Part shown: piece by piece, positions 24,116 through 36,107 of the stretch | How positions within the stretch are numbered: position 1 is the first letter of the stretch | Layout of the letters: each line of letters opens with the position of its first letter | Assembly: GCF_000002995.4 (NCBI RefSeq) | Contig: NW_025062477.1 | Location: 5,614,649 to 5,678,648 of the forward strand | From: Brugia malayi | Lineage: Eukaryota > Nematoda > Chromadorea > Rhabditida > Onchocercidae | Length of the DNA: 64,000 nt | Direction of reading: 5' to 3' | Translations under genes and position numbers: made by a program | Notes under the pieces: model-generated | What the model was told of the DNA's origin: nothing | What the model saw: only the letters and a program-made list of their open reading frames with translations | The model's database searches: none

Positions 24116-27084
24116 TGATTACCATCGAACATTATGTATCAGTTATCATTTACAATTGTAATTTTGATCATGAACCGCTCTATAATATAGATTGATATGC
24201 TAACAGATCAAATATGACGAGAAAGAAAACAAAGAAATTATTAAGGATTTGTTGATCAAAGATCATTAGTATATGATGTATACAAAGAATATAAGTATCA
24301 TTTGTAAATATAGGAGTTTTAGCAGGAATAAGAGAATTTTTAAATTTTCAAAAATCATTTATAACAGATATATCTCACTTATTTGTAGTGAAGAATACTT
24401 ATTAATTTATTAAACTTATTAAAATCATTACATTTTTATTTTTAATATATATTTAATATATTTTTAATATATATTATATTTCAATAATATCGCCTTCAAA
24501 ATAAAAGTAAACGTTTTCAATATTTCTGCAAAAATTTGTAAATGCAAATGAAATACTCAATAAATTAGATTAAATCTTTATCATTTTCCTTCTTTTACTC
24601 CATGTCACAACATTTTCCAATTATCTTTTAAAAATGATTGGAAGGAATGATTAATATCAAATCCATGATGAAATACAATGAAAATTAAATTGGTAGCAAT
24701 TGACTGAGTTGATTATTTCTATTCAAAATAAGTTTGCATAATTTGAAAAAGTACAAATGCCGATCTAAAATTCGAATTCGGATTTAAATTACTAATTTCT
24801 TTGTTAAAATTATTTTTCTGGTCAGTATTACTAAATAAGAAAACATAAGTTAAGTAATCAATAATAATTTATAATCAAGTTACTATCAGTATCGTTAATT
24901 TTACTTTCACCATAAGTATCATAAATATTTCATATTTCTTTGTTTAGCTGAAATAAATTCAAATATAAATAAGAACTAAATTTTCTGTTTCAAATGTAAG
25001 GTGACCACAAACAAATAAATATGTGTTATCTTTAATCAGCAGTTGATTGAGCCTAAAATCTGACATCAATTTTTGAAAATTTGAATGTAGTAAATCTCTT
25101 TTCAATCTTCATAAATAACCAAAAATTTTATTATTTATGATAATTTCATTTATTATTGTCACTCTGTCTATCATACAACAACAAAAACAACAATTATTAT
25201 TATTATTACTATTGTTAGTATTATCATTACTACTATTATTATTGTTATTATTATTTTACTAATCATAATATTATAATTATGTTTATTGCTATCACATTAT
25301 CATGAAGTTTTTTTCTAATATCATTTTTTAATTCTTTGGCAATAAGAACCTTTCATTTACTCCGTTAATTACAATAAGTTTAATTGATGAGTCATTGTTT
25401 ACTATCAAATTAACTATCATCTTGAAATGACAATGTTACTTTTATACTGATCAATTTCAATGCTTTAAATTGATATGGTTACTGCAAAACTACAGTAGAC
25501 TACAGTAACCTGATTATGAATATCCAATTATAAAAGATTTGTCAAGGAAAATGATTTTAATAAATTGATACTAAGTTCTTGTTTATATTAATCTTCACTA
25601 TTTCAGGCTGCTCAATGCAGGCATAAAACAATAACAAATAGTAATGACAATAAGCAGCTAATTTTTTCTTTTTTTTAATCGATTGAAGTAAAAATGCAAA
25701 ACATAAAAAATAAAAATATCAAACAAAAATAAAAGAATGAGAAATGAATAGAAAAAACAAAACAGAAAAAAAAAAAAAAACAATGAAAAATAAACTAAAT
25801 GTAATACTAATATTTTTGCTTTGATACGAACATATTCGTAATTTACTCTTATATTTCATATAATAATTCTTAATTTGGATTTCATTGCTTAATAAACACT
25901 GAAAATATACTCTCAACTTTTCTGAACTATTTGTGATATATTTTAACTTAGCATTTATTGGATTATTTCTAGACTATGTGGGAGATTGCAGTTTCAAATT
26001 ATCATTTTTATCAGAAAATTTATGCAGATTAGCAGCAACCAAAGTTTAACTTTTTATATTTTGATCATTTTTATTGAAAAAAGCTAGAAATTTTAAATGA
26101 TAAAAAATATCAAAAATAACTTTAAAAAATATTTTCTTTCTAAAAACTGCAATATAGTTTATTGATATAATGAATAGATATTTCTGTTTCTGAATATTTG
26201 AAATGAAACTTTGAAAGTAGAAAAGTTCCATAAACATTACAAACAGTTTGTGCGACAATACCAAATTTAACTCAAAAGATTTTTTTATCATTGTATCCAA
26301 ATGTATAATAAATTTAGCATAGAATTTTTTTTACTTCCTATGCTTAAATTTCAATCATTTTTCAACTTCAATTACTACTTATCGTTCAGTTCTTTTAACT
26401 TTTAATTATTTCAGCTAATGACAGATTAGATTTCTGCAAATCGTTATTAATTAGAGTATAATGAAAAAATATCAAATTCTGCGCATGGAATGCTATCATT
26501 GAAGCTTAAGCAGTTAATTACAGTCTATTCTTGAGAAATGTCATTTTAGAATTTCATTCTAAATTTTATTTAAACTAATTTTTGCAAAATTATCTCTTAA
26601 ATTGTTAAGTGCATTTTTTAGCTAACTGATATTAAAAAACTGAAACACTGATAAATTTATCTCCTATATTTTGCTAGCAAGACAGGATAATGGTTTGTTA
26701 AACTGTGGCATTTGACAATTAGGATAAATGATATTTCAACGCTTCAAATAGATTTTCTGAATGTATGATTGTTAAAGACTTTGTTTTATATTTTTTATAT
26801 TTATTTTAGTATTTTTAGAGAAGTATTTTGTTCAAATTGATTTTCTGAAATTTTTAATTTTAGTTAAAAGAGATAAAGAAATGGCAGTACTTAAGTAAAA
26901 GTAATATCATTTAGATAAGTCTTTGTGCAAGGCTTATTTCATTTAGCATTTCGATGTTTTTGAAAGAAAATTTATGTTTATTTCATACAAAGTTTTGCAT
27001 TAAAATGAACAGAAACTGAGAAATTACCAGTTAATTAGATTGGTATTCATAAGATAATCATTTTACGCCCAGCTTAAAGCAATA
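23861..27084. other. gene-poor region upstream of the RING gene
   Basis: About 3.2 kb of very AT-rich DNA. It holds an (AAT)n array (24071-24115), an irregular ATT-rich tract (25192-25259) and A/T homopolymers. The open frames here are lysine, isoleucine and phenylalanine strings typical of composition and not accepted as genes. The RING gene promoter should lie at its left edge. Confidence 0.6.
24071..24115. repeat. (AAT)n microsatellite
   Basis: About fifteen uninterrupted AAT units. Confidence 0.97.
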
Positions 27085-27493
27085 TTAAATGCAAGATATT
27101 GCATCTAGAGATGTAGAATTATTTGTCAACTTAATTTCCGTACAGTTTAAACTGTTGGTAAAATTTTTACTGAAATCTTCTTCGGAACTGCTTTTTTCTT
27201 CGAGAATGGTTTCTTCCACAGAAAAACCTTTTCCCACAAAGTCTAAAAAATTTATAAGATCATATATATATTGCAAAAAACATAAATAAATGAGAAATAA
27301 ATATCACAGTCCGATTAAACTAATAAATGAATAAAATTAATTTTGAAAAAATCTTACCAATACCTTTTTCACTAATACTTTCTTCTTCGAGTGTTGTTGC
27401 TTCTTCCACAGAAAATTGCTCTTTCTCCATCACTTTTTCATCTCCGAAAACAAAATTAATGCAAATTAGAACAACAATAAGTGCTGAAAGCAT
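27085..27493 (-). CDS. small secreted acidic protein with a motif duplicated across two exons
   Basis: Two exons (27493-27358 and 27242-27085) join in phase with a standard intron (GTAAGA...TTTTAG) to give 97 residues. The N-terminus MLSALIVVLICINFVFG is a clear signal peptide; the mature part is rich in Glu and Ser. The block QFSVEEATTLEEESISEKGI in exon 1 is echoed by GFSVEETILEEKSSSEEDF in exon 2, so the gene seems to have grown by exon duplication. The C-terminus carries clustered N-glycosylation sequons (NFT, NCT, NNST) and two cysteines. A TTTTGCAG acceptor 18 bases before the ATG suggests spliced-leader addition and decides this start over an upstream in-frame TTG. I recognise no family; it looks lineage-specific. 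It is likely secreted, and its role is unknown. Confidence 0.62.
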
Positions 27494-27511
27494 TGTTGAA
27501 GTAAGTTGTAT

Positions 27512-27519
27512 CTGCAAAA
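27512..27519 (-). promoter_or_regulatory. probable spliced-leader trans-splice acceptor
   Basis: On the minus strand ATTTTGCAG precedes the short 18-base leader and ATG of the secreted acidic protein. There is no in-frame ATG upstream of it, consistent with SL trans-splicing known to be widespread in nematodes. Confidence 0.45.
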
Positions 27520-30074
27520 TGATACTTTAAAATTTTCTATTGGAACATCAAAGATTCAATGAATTTTAGTCAGTAGCTTTCATAGGATACTATCAACTTT
27601 CCTTCAATATATGCAAAAGAATTATTTTCCTAGAAAACTGCAATGAGTAATATTTTTTTTTGAAATTATCGACGAATGAGAATATTTCTTGACAAATTTG
27701 AAACTTTATGTAATTAATAAAATTTGAAATATTTTAAAATGATTGTAAATGGCCTTACATATCAATGCATATGTAGAAGAATTTTTGTTCTCTTAAAAAA
27801 TTTTTCATCCTGATAAAATGCAATGAAATTATTTAAAAAAGAAGAAAATGCTGAAATATTTATCGACTATCAGAAAAGTAAACAATAGTTGAGATGTTAA
27901 TATTATGTACTTTAAACCTGATCTTAGTTTCTTCTTATCTGAAAACAGTTTGATGAATCATTATTGTTGATATTATATTTGAACTACCAATTAAAACAAT
28001 TATTCATACTTTTTCGCATTCCATTAATATAAATATAATACAGCACAAAATGATTACTTTTAATTATTCTAATTTTTTTAATTAATTTGATTCGTTTTAG
28101 TTTTATGTTCATTTTGTTCATTAAATAACTTTTATATCGCTAATTCTTTTAAATGAATTTACAGTAAATTTATTTGTTGTTAGTTCACTTTTGTATTTTA
28201 TTTCTCAAAAAATGATTGCATAATATGACATGATATGATTGTTGTATTTATTTTATATTTTTGCTTTTTGAAGGGATATTATTAGCAAGTATTGTCAGTA
28301 TGATTATTAAATACTTATTAATCAATGATATTAGAATATCATATATGCCACATCAATCTTTTTTGTTTTGTTATTTTTTACTAATTTTTTATTTTTTCAT
28401 TTTTTTCGGCTTTATTTTGTTATTTGTTTTATGTTTTTGTCCTTTGATAAATACTTTTTGCGACCATTTTAAATTGGTAAATCTGACAAACTAAAAAAGA
28501 ATATAATCGAAAACACTCACAAGAAGAAATATTCACTGAAATAATGCATCTGTTATTAATTTATAAAAATTTCAACACTAATATTTATAAATGTTTAAAG
28601 ACATAAGAATTATAATATAGACTGATTAAATATTATGAAAATGTAAATAACTTAATAATTATAATCCTTCAGTTTAGGGAGCTTTTTTTGTTCAAAATTT
28701 CATCAGATTAATCAGTAATGATAATTTCAAAATTCAATCCAAAAATGTACATTTTAAATTCATTCTAATTATCTATTTTTAATAGTTTTTACACTTAATT
28801 AAAATAAAATTTGATAATAATAGAATTTCTTTCCTAGTTTGGTATTTCCTAGTTCAAAAACTCTTATTAAAATGGAGAATTTTGATAAAAATCAATATTT
28901 AAATTTGAAATAAAAAATAATTGCATTTGTAATAATGACTTAAAACTATAACTAATTAAAAATTTTATTAATTTCGCTACTTTTTAAAGTTTCTTTTATT
29001 ATTTATGCTGTCAAATGACAAATCATACATGACCAGTACCCAAGAAATGCATATAAAATAAACAATTAAGTTGAAAATATCTATTTTTTTTAATGAATTG
29101 ATATTTTTTAATAGTTTTAACACTTAATTAAAATGAAATTTGGTTATAACAGAATTTATTTCCTAATTTAATACATTAAAAGTCTTACAAATTGTAGGAT
29201 TCTTATAAAAATCAATATTTAAATTTGAAACAAAATTAATTTTAATTGTAAAAATGATCTAAAACCATGACTAATTAAAAATTTTACTAGTTTCTGTTGT
29301 TCAAAACTTAAACATTAAAATTTATTTTATTATTTATGCTGTCAAAGCTGTCGAATGAACACATTGTACATGACCAGTACTATGACCTTTCCTGAAATCG
29401 TTAAATTGATTCTCTGAATTTATTTTTACATGTCATAATAAGCCATCGTGTTGATCATCTAATCAGCATATTAGCGTTGCTGTTATTTTTGATTGAAGAA
29501 TCGTTTCTGGAACGGATAAGAATTGTTCTCGGAAATATTGAGTGAGAATCGTTTTCAGTAGTTATTGAGAATCAGAATCAGTCCCAAACAAAAACTGGAA
29601 ATATTGTCAAATTTGATATATGTAACAAATGATTGAATTTATAAAAAAGCTATTCAGAATGATCAAATAATCCGGGCCTCTTCTCATTCTGTTTTCCTTT
29701 TATTAGTTTAGAATGTCTTCAATATTCGATAACTTTCTTAAAATTAATCAATTAATTAAGATTAATCATAATTTTCTCGTATTTCTGATAATTATTCCAA
29801 ATCTTTTGAGTCAGTTATTATTGACAGTTATGCTTTATTTCATTAATTTGATAACATTTATTACATAATTTTAATTTCTTACTAAGAAACAATAAGGCTA
29901 ACAGATTTGTGGAATTCGATTTGATTACAATTTAAATATGCAAATCACTGCTATTCAAACCTTAAAATATTCGTCTCAAATTCGTTTACACAAAGTTTTT
30001 ATCAATGATAAAAATTCGTTTAATGTCGTCGAATTATTTGATTTCATTTTCAGCTAAATTATTTCGTATTTTAG
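27520..30074. other. gene-poor region upstream of the secreted protein gene
   Basis: Very AT-rich. A T-rich frame at 28261-28494 encodes mostly Phe/Leu/Tyr and is not convincing. The diverged tandem duplication at about 28770-29384 lies here. The segment 29390-29600 is less AT-rich and has repeated GAATCGTTTT/GAGAATC phrases, but I cannot assign it. Confidence 0.5.
28770..29384. repeat. diverged tandem duplication, two ~300-bp copies
   Basis: Copy one is about 28770-29040 and copy two about 29100-29384. They share in order AGTTTTACACTTAATTAAAA (or a close variant), AAAAATCAATATTTAAATTT, ACTAATTAAAAATTTTA, ATTTATGCTGTCAAA and ACATGACCAGTAC, with small insertions between. The divergence indicates an old event. 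No coding capacity. Confidence 0.75.
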
Positions 30075-30227
30075 ACATTGAAATGGTGCAAACAGTATGA
30101 AATACAAAGCATTATTAATTGTTTGGAAGAATTTTGCAATGAAAGTTTTCCGGAAGAATGGAAACCCACAATTTATGGTCTCGCACGTAATAATCCAGTC
30201 AATTCGGCTGCCTTTCCGGAATGTTAA
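30075..30227 (+). CDS. orphan terminal exon of an unidentified plus-strand gene
   Basis: After the acceptor ATTTTAG the phase-0 frame TLKWCKQYEIQSIINCLEEF continues through CNESFPEEWKPTIYGL and ends NPVNSAAFPEC with TAA at 30225-30227, 50 residues. Residue variety (Trp, Cys, Pro, Gly) and higher G+C than the flanks make it look truly coding. It has no ATG, so it must be the last exon of a gene whose earlier exons I could not locate in the AT-rich DNA upstream. I recognise no domain. The exon at 21220-21283 is on the same strand and could belong to it, with a very long intron. Confidence 0.45.
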   Translation, partial: TLKWCKQYEIQSIINCLEEFCNESFPEEWKPTIYGLARNNPVNSAAFPEC

Positions 30228-30585
30228 TCGATGAACAAAAACAAAAAATCATAAATCAATATTTATGATTTCTGTTTAAGTGTAGTAATTTTTTTATTTT
30301 GATATTTTAACATCTATTCCTGAAATAAATATTTCTTATTCTTATCACTTTTTTTTTTTTTTTTTTTTTTCATAAAGTAAATTGAAAAATATTCTCTGAA
30401 AAATAATTAATAATTAAATAGTTTCTCCTCAATTTCATAAGAATTTCCAATTTGTATTTATTTTACTGTATGCTTTTCATTTGTATTTACCAATAATTTA
30501 AGCACTCAAACATTTAAGTACTAAATATAATTTATAGATGTGATAATTTTGAAAGAAAGAATAAAAAAACGAAAAGACATATTTA

Positions 30586-30588
<3 letters not shown>

Positions 30589-30626
<38 letters not shown>
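30589..30626. repeat. (GT)n microsatellite
   Basis: About nineteen GT units, ending in a TCTGTCCGTG variant. Confidence 0.97.
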
Positions 30627-30627
<1 letters not shown>

Positions 30628-31788
30628 TGTCCGTGTCTGTACAGCCATATGTTTGTATGTTTGAGTATATAAACAAGTGCTAATACCTCTTAAATATAGG
30701 AGCTATTCGCACTCTCAATCAATATTAGCTTATAACAAACAATTCTTCCACCTTGTTAGTTCTTACCTGTTCTCCAGTTACCTGTCTTACCTTTTCTTGT
30801 ATTTACAACTGTGAAGTGGATTGATGAGATTGATGGATAGATATTAGCTATACACACATGCATATTCATCGTTCAATACATTTATTAATAGTTATACCAA
30901 ATTTCGCTATTGGATTAAAAATTATCAAAAAGAATAGGTTGAAGTTCAAATGTTGCTAAAATTTAGTTTAAATTATTGAAAATGACAGAAAGTGAAATTT
31001 AAAACTAATGTGATTATCAGTGTCTAAGTTAGAATTTGATTGAAAATAACAATTAAATTAATATAATATTTAAACATTGATTAAATTATTGCGATATTAT
31101 TGTGATTTATAATATAAAATAAAAAAAAAAAAAAATGGAGAAATAATTCAAAAATTAAAGTTGTGTTTGGCAAATTATCAAATAATTGCAAATTTGTTGC
31201 AGAACAAACTTTGACTATTTTTATTTGAAATGAAATTTTAGTTTAGCTTAACAAAAAATGAAGTTTTATTTTTGTTTTAATCTAACGAATAAACTTAAAA
31301 TTTTTTAATAAATTATTTACATTCATTTTTCTCGAACGCCACATTGTATCCAATTATGATATCATTGCTTTCTATTGTCGTTTATACCTTTTCATCACTA
31401 ACAATTTACATCTCTGACGTTTTTCTACGTCTCATACGTGTTCGTAGCTGTGTTAAATTATAGACATCAATAAATAATATCATATATCATTAGTAATTCA
31501 TATTTATATTCTAATCTTTTTTTCCTAAATATTACTTAGCATCTTAGTTAATTACTTTTTTCCTCATTAGTTTTATTTGGTTAATTTCAACTTGAATTAA
31601 TTGAATTTAAAAAATGCTAACAGAAAAAACTCCAACAAAAAAGGAAAATAAAATTGAATAAAATCAAATAAAAGAAGAATTATTTACAAAGAGATTGGAT
31701 GGTCACTTCTGAACAATGAATGTTTTATTTACTAAAAGTATTAGCAAAAGTATAAACATTTGATAGCTATTATTATTATTATTACTAA

Positions 31789-31814
31789 TAGTAGTAGTAG
31801 TAGTAGTAGTAGTA
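31789..31814. repeat. (AGT)n microsatellite
   Basis: About eight to nine AGT/TAG units following an ATT-rich stretch. Confidence 0.93.
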
Positions 31815-33416
31815 ATTGTGATAATAAATGGCGGTAGTGGCAGTAGTGAATGTCACTGATGAACTCTGTTCAGTAAGGTTAATTATATTAAAGTAAACCA
31901 ATGGAAGAGAGAGAGAGAGAGGGAGGTTGTGAAAGAAAAAGAATTGAATTTCAGGAAGAAAAATACACCAAAAGTACGGTGTTTACAAATGATATTACAG
32001 GTACTGTAATCAAATTTTTAAATCAACTAATAAATATAAGCGCAATTGTAGAGGATAAAAATTCCCATTTTTTTTATTTATTAGGAAAAACTTTTTTTAA
32101 CAAAAAAAAGATGGAACAGTATTCGTTTTTAATTTTGAAATTGATTTATAATTGTTAATATTACTGAAAAAACTTTCGTTCAACTTACTAGTCAACTTGT
32201 TTATTAATGAAATTTAATTTCTTGCCTTTAATCACAGTATTTTACACAATTATTTTTTAATTAATTATTTCTCAAACCTAATTTTTTGTCAAAACTCGAA
32301 GTTAGAATTTTGTTCAAATTCCTAAAATGAACTTTTTAATTTTTTGTTTCTAAAAATCTCATTTTTTCATCTTGCAATTAGTTAAACGAATCTGAAAATT
32401 GATTTTTTTTTTTAGGTGGAAAGAATTTGAAATTGAAATTGTCGAATATTAAATGGATTTTGTGGTTTTAGAAACAAATTTTAAAATTCCCAAGATGATA
32501 TATTTGCGGATTTGTGATCAGGAAAAGAATATCAGTCAGATATCAAAGATAAAGCACACAGTCAAAATTTATAACTTAAAATTAAAAGTATAATTAAAGG
32601 AAGATATTAACTAAACAGAGTAAATGCGCAAATTATACATTTTGATTTTGTTATTAGTACTCCCCTGAGTAAAAAAAAAAAGAAAATTTATATATTATTT
32701 CTGATTTTTTTAAGAAATTAAGAGAAGAAGTTGTTTTCTTTTTCAATAATTTCTATTTTAAACATTAAAATTTTATTTCATTTCATTTTTTTTTCTTTCT
32801 TATTTTTGTTTAAGAAAAAAACTATGAAAAAAAATGCATAAGGAAATGTATAATATTTGAAAATATAATAGAAAAAGAAACGAAAAACAAAGAATCGAAA
32901 AAACTATTTGTTTTACCTTTTTGTTCCCTAAATTTTATCTTTTTTTTACCTTACAATCAGCCAATAATATCTGATAAATGTAGAAAAGGTAAGAGAAAGA
33001 AAAAAGTTTATCCAAAATTTCTTTTCTCACATTTCTTTTCAATTTATTGTCATACCTTCGCCCTACGATTGTTCTGTAATTTTAGTATATGTAAATTTTT
33101 ATGCTCAATTTACCTGTAAATAGGTTAAAGTTGAAGAAAAATGAAAATATAACGCTTTTTCTTCCAACAATAAAAATTCATTTAAAAAGAAATGTGAATA
33201 CATTGTATTATTTAAGTATATGTGTAATCTGATATTTCTGTATATCGTATTTAAAATATAATTAATATATTGCTTGAATATACGATATATACTCGTATAT
33301 GTGTTTTTAACTATAATTAAAATTTCCTACAAGTTTAATATGTTTTCCTGTATGTTTGTATTTATTTTAATTACTAATATTGATTATGTATTTAAGTGTA
33401 TAATATAATTCCTATT

Positions 33417-33419
<3 letters not shown>

Positions 33420-33447
<28 letters not shown>
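33420..33447. repeat. (TA)n followed by (AAT)n
   Basis: Fourteen TA units, then a short AAT run to about 33470. Confidence 0.93.
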
Positions 33448-33449
<2 letters not shown>

Positions 33450-36107
33450 TAATAATAATAATAATAATAATTGTATGTCTAAGCATATAGTACATAATTC
33501 CTGTATTTATACCATATTGATTACATGCATATTGTGTACTGATACAGACAATGTATTTGAGTATATTTTATAATTTGTATTTATTATTTGAGTGCATTAC
33601 ATATAATTCCTATATTATATTATTAATTTCAGTATATCGGAGAAGAAATCAACCGATAATATCCGTAAAATTGAAAATAATAAAGAAGATTATGTGAAAA
33701 AAAAAAATAGATAGAAAATTACCTGTTTGAAAGGAATTGTAATGATAATATTAGAAGGGAAAAAGGAAGAGAGAGAGGAAGAGAAGAGGAAGAAAGAAAG
33801 AAAGAAAGGGAAAAAAGTGAGGTAATAGCTTGCGAAGCTATTAATTGTGCAATGATATTTCTCTTTTACCCTTTGCATGTTTGGAAACATTTGTGAAAAA
33901 CGATAATCTTAATGTATTTTGGATGTAAAATTGAAATAAATTTTAGGTTTGATGAATAAATGAGCCAAAAATGAAGCGCTATTGGAAGGCATTTAACCGA
34001 TCATACTATAACCACTCATTTTCATCGGCAATCCTTTCATATCAAAAAATTTCCTTTTAAAAAACGATGATACAATATACTTCTAATCTAATAAATGTAG
34101 AGAAAAATGATTGTAATCGTTTAACAATATTTGATAATTTAACAAAACGATACGATGACGATGAATTTAATTGTAATAATTATAGATTTAAAATATTTTC
34201 TTATTTTATCTTTTTTTCGTTTCATTTTTTTCTTAATAGTATTTTATCTTATCTATTTCTTTCACCTATTAGTTATAATTCAGTAATAAATTCAAAAATT
34301 TCAGAAATGAATTGACGATGATATGATTAATTGATTAAATTAAATGATAAGACATATATTTGTAAATGATCAAAAAGTAAAGTATTTGTTGAAAGAAAAA
34401 TACAAAGTATTGATCAAATGAATTACTAAAATGCAATATTATCAATTCTTCTTTTCTGATTTAACTTAATTTGTAATAGAACAAAGAAATCTTACAGACT
34501 GTTTTACAAATATTTAATCAGTAATACAAATGTAAAAAAAAAAAAAAAAAAAAAAACATTGTAAAGTTTTAATTTAAATTATTACTCTTAATAAAACAAA
34601 ATATTCACCATATTATCAAATTGTTTATAAGTAATTCACTTCATTTCCCTAAAACTAGTGTAAATTTTTGTTCAAATAATGAAATGAATATTTTTTTAGC
34701 CAATTTAAGATGATAAATAGAAAACGAAAGCAAATTGTAAAATTGAACTTTAGCAATTTCACAAATTATGCACCAATTTTTATTTTTCTTGAATTATTTC
34801 AAACATAAAAACTTTGTCTATAGTTTTCTTTTTTTGTTTTATTTTTTTCTCTTTTTACTTTTCTTATTTAAGTTAAAGTTAGTATTAAATTTCAAAAATA
34901 ATTAAAAGCACCAATTTGTTGTGATATTTTAGAGAATTATTCAATCAACTTGCATGATTGAAAGTTGAAAATCTTTTTCCTTTTTTTTTTGAAATTTTCC
35001 AGAGAATCAAATTATATTCAATTATTTTGGTTTATACACGAAAAGTGCATTAATATTAAGAAATCTGATTGAAATTATTGTAAAACTGCAATAAATTTAT
35101 TAACAATAAAAAAAAAAAATAAATTAGTAAACAAATAAATAAATAACCAAATTATTTCTCTCAGTTAGCGTTTCTTAAAAAACATTTTACGATAAAAAAA
35201 GAAACGAATGAATAGAGAAATTAAAATGTGCAAAGAATTATGGAAAAATGGAAAAAAAAAATTATTAATCAGTTGGAATGAAAAAAAAAAAAAGAAGAAA
35301 TTGAACTTCAAAAAGATTATAAAATTAAGTAAATCCCTTTTCTACCTGAAATCAGTTTCTTTTGTCAACGCTTTCTTTTTCTTTTTTCTTTCTAAGAATT
35401 AATTTTGACATTGTTCACAAAGAAATGTAATTGTGGTTGCATTTACAAATTTTTACAATCTACAAAATTCAATTTAAAGAAGTTTCAAAATTTTCAAAAG
35501 AAAAAGGCGAAGAGAACGAAATAAAAATATAACAAAAAATTCGTTTTTTATTTTTCAAATCAAATCAGAACTTTTAGAAATTATTAATTTTAAGTTTTTT
35601 TTTTTTCTTTTTAAACAATTAGTTATATAATATATAACAAATTAGCCATCAATAAGAAAAATTTTTTTTAAATAAATAAGAAATGGAAAATATCTTTTCA
35701 TTGATGAAAATTAGAAAACAATTTGAAGTTATTTAATCATACAAATATAGTGTTTACTATTATTTTATTTTTGCTATAATGAAATCCCATTGAGATTAAA
35801 AATTAAAAAATGACAGAAATATTCGAATTTTGCTAGAATTCTCTTGAATTTAGCAGTTCTATTAAAATTATTGATAAATAGTAAAATCAATTTGAATTAA
35901 ATTAACTATTTCCTCAATTAATTTCTGTCAAATTTTCCATCTTCTCACTTCCACAGTTACAGTAATCCGAAAATTACATAAAAACTCAGTGAATAAAGAA
36001 CTAATTTATATCTTTTCTTTACAATTATTAATAATTATTAATGAGAGTAAAAAAAAAAGAAAAAGTGAAAAATAAATTCGAAAACAAATCATAAATATTT
36101 CATTCAT

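Larger units (their letters stand above)
30228..36107. other. gene-poor AT-rich region
   Basis: About 5.9 kb downstream of ceh-2 (minus strand) and of the orphan exon (plus strand). Contents: (GT)n array, a TATATAAAC box-like element at about 30667, a slightly GC-richer patch at 31330-31460 with CTACGTCTCATACGTGTTCG, (AGT)n, (TA)n and many homopolymers. Short open frames (for example 31901-32158 and 34067-34315) have no recognisable features. Confidence 0.55.

Noticed and set aside
26046..26300. 84-residue minus-strand frame rich in Phe, Ile and Lys
   Set aside because: Typical chance frame in very AT-rich DNA with no motif or splice context.
28261..28494. Hydrophobic plus-strand frame resembling membrane segments
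   Set aside because: Built from T-rich low-complexity DNA; no loops with mixed residues and no flanking exons.
31901..32158. Open frame starting MEEREREGGCERKR
   Set aside because: The start is a GA repeat and the rest is Lys/Phe/Ile-rich from AT composition; no splice or domain support.
33275..33305. TATACGATATATACTCGTATA inverted repeat
   Set aside because: Weak AT-rich hairpin of a kind expected often at this composition; no miRNA-like stem.
34067..34315. 82-residue frame with a hydrophobic C-terminal half, preceded by a 30-residue frame at 33971
   Set aside because: Composition follows local TTT/AAT richness, no signal peptide at the N-terminus, no recognisable motif; kept out for lack of support.
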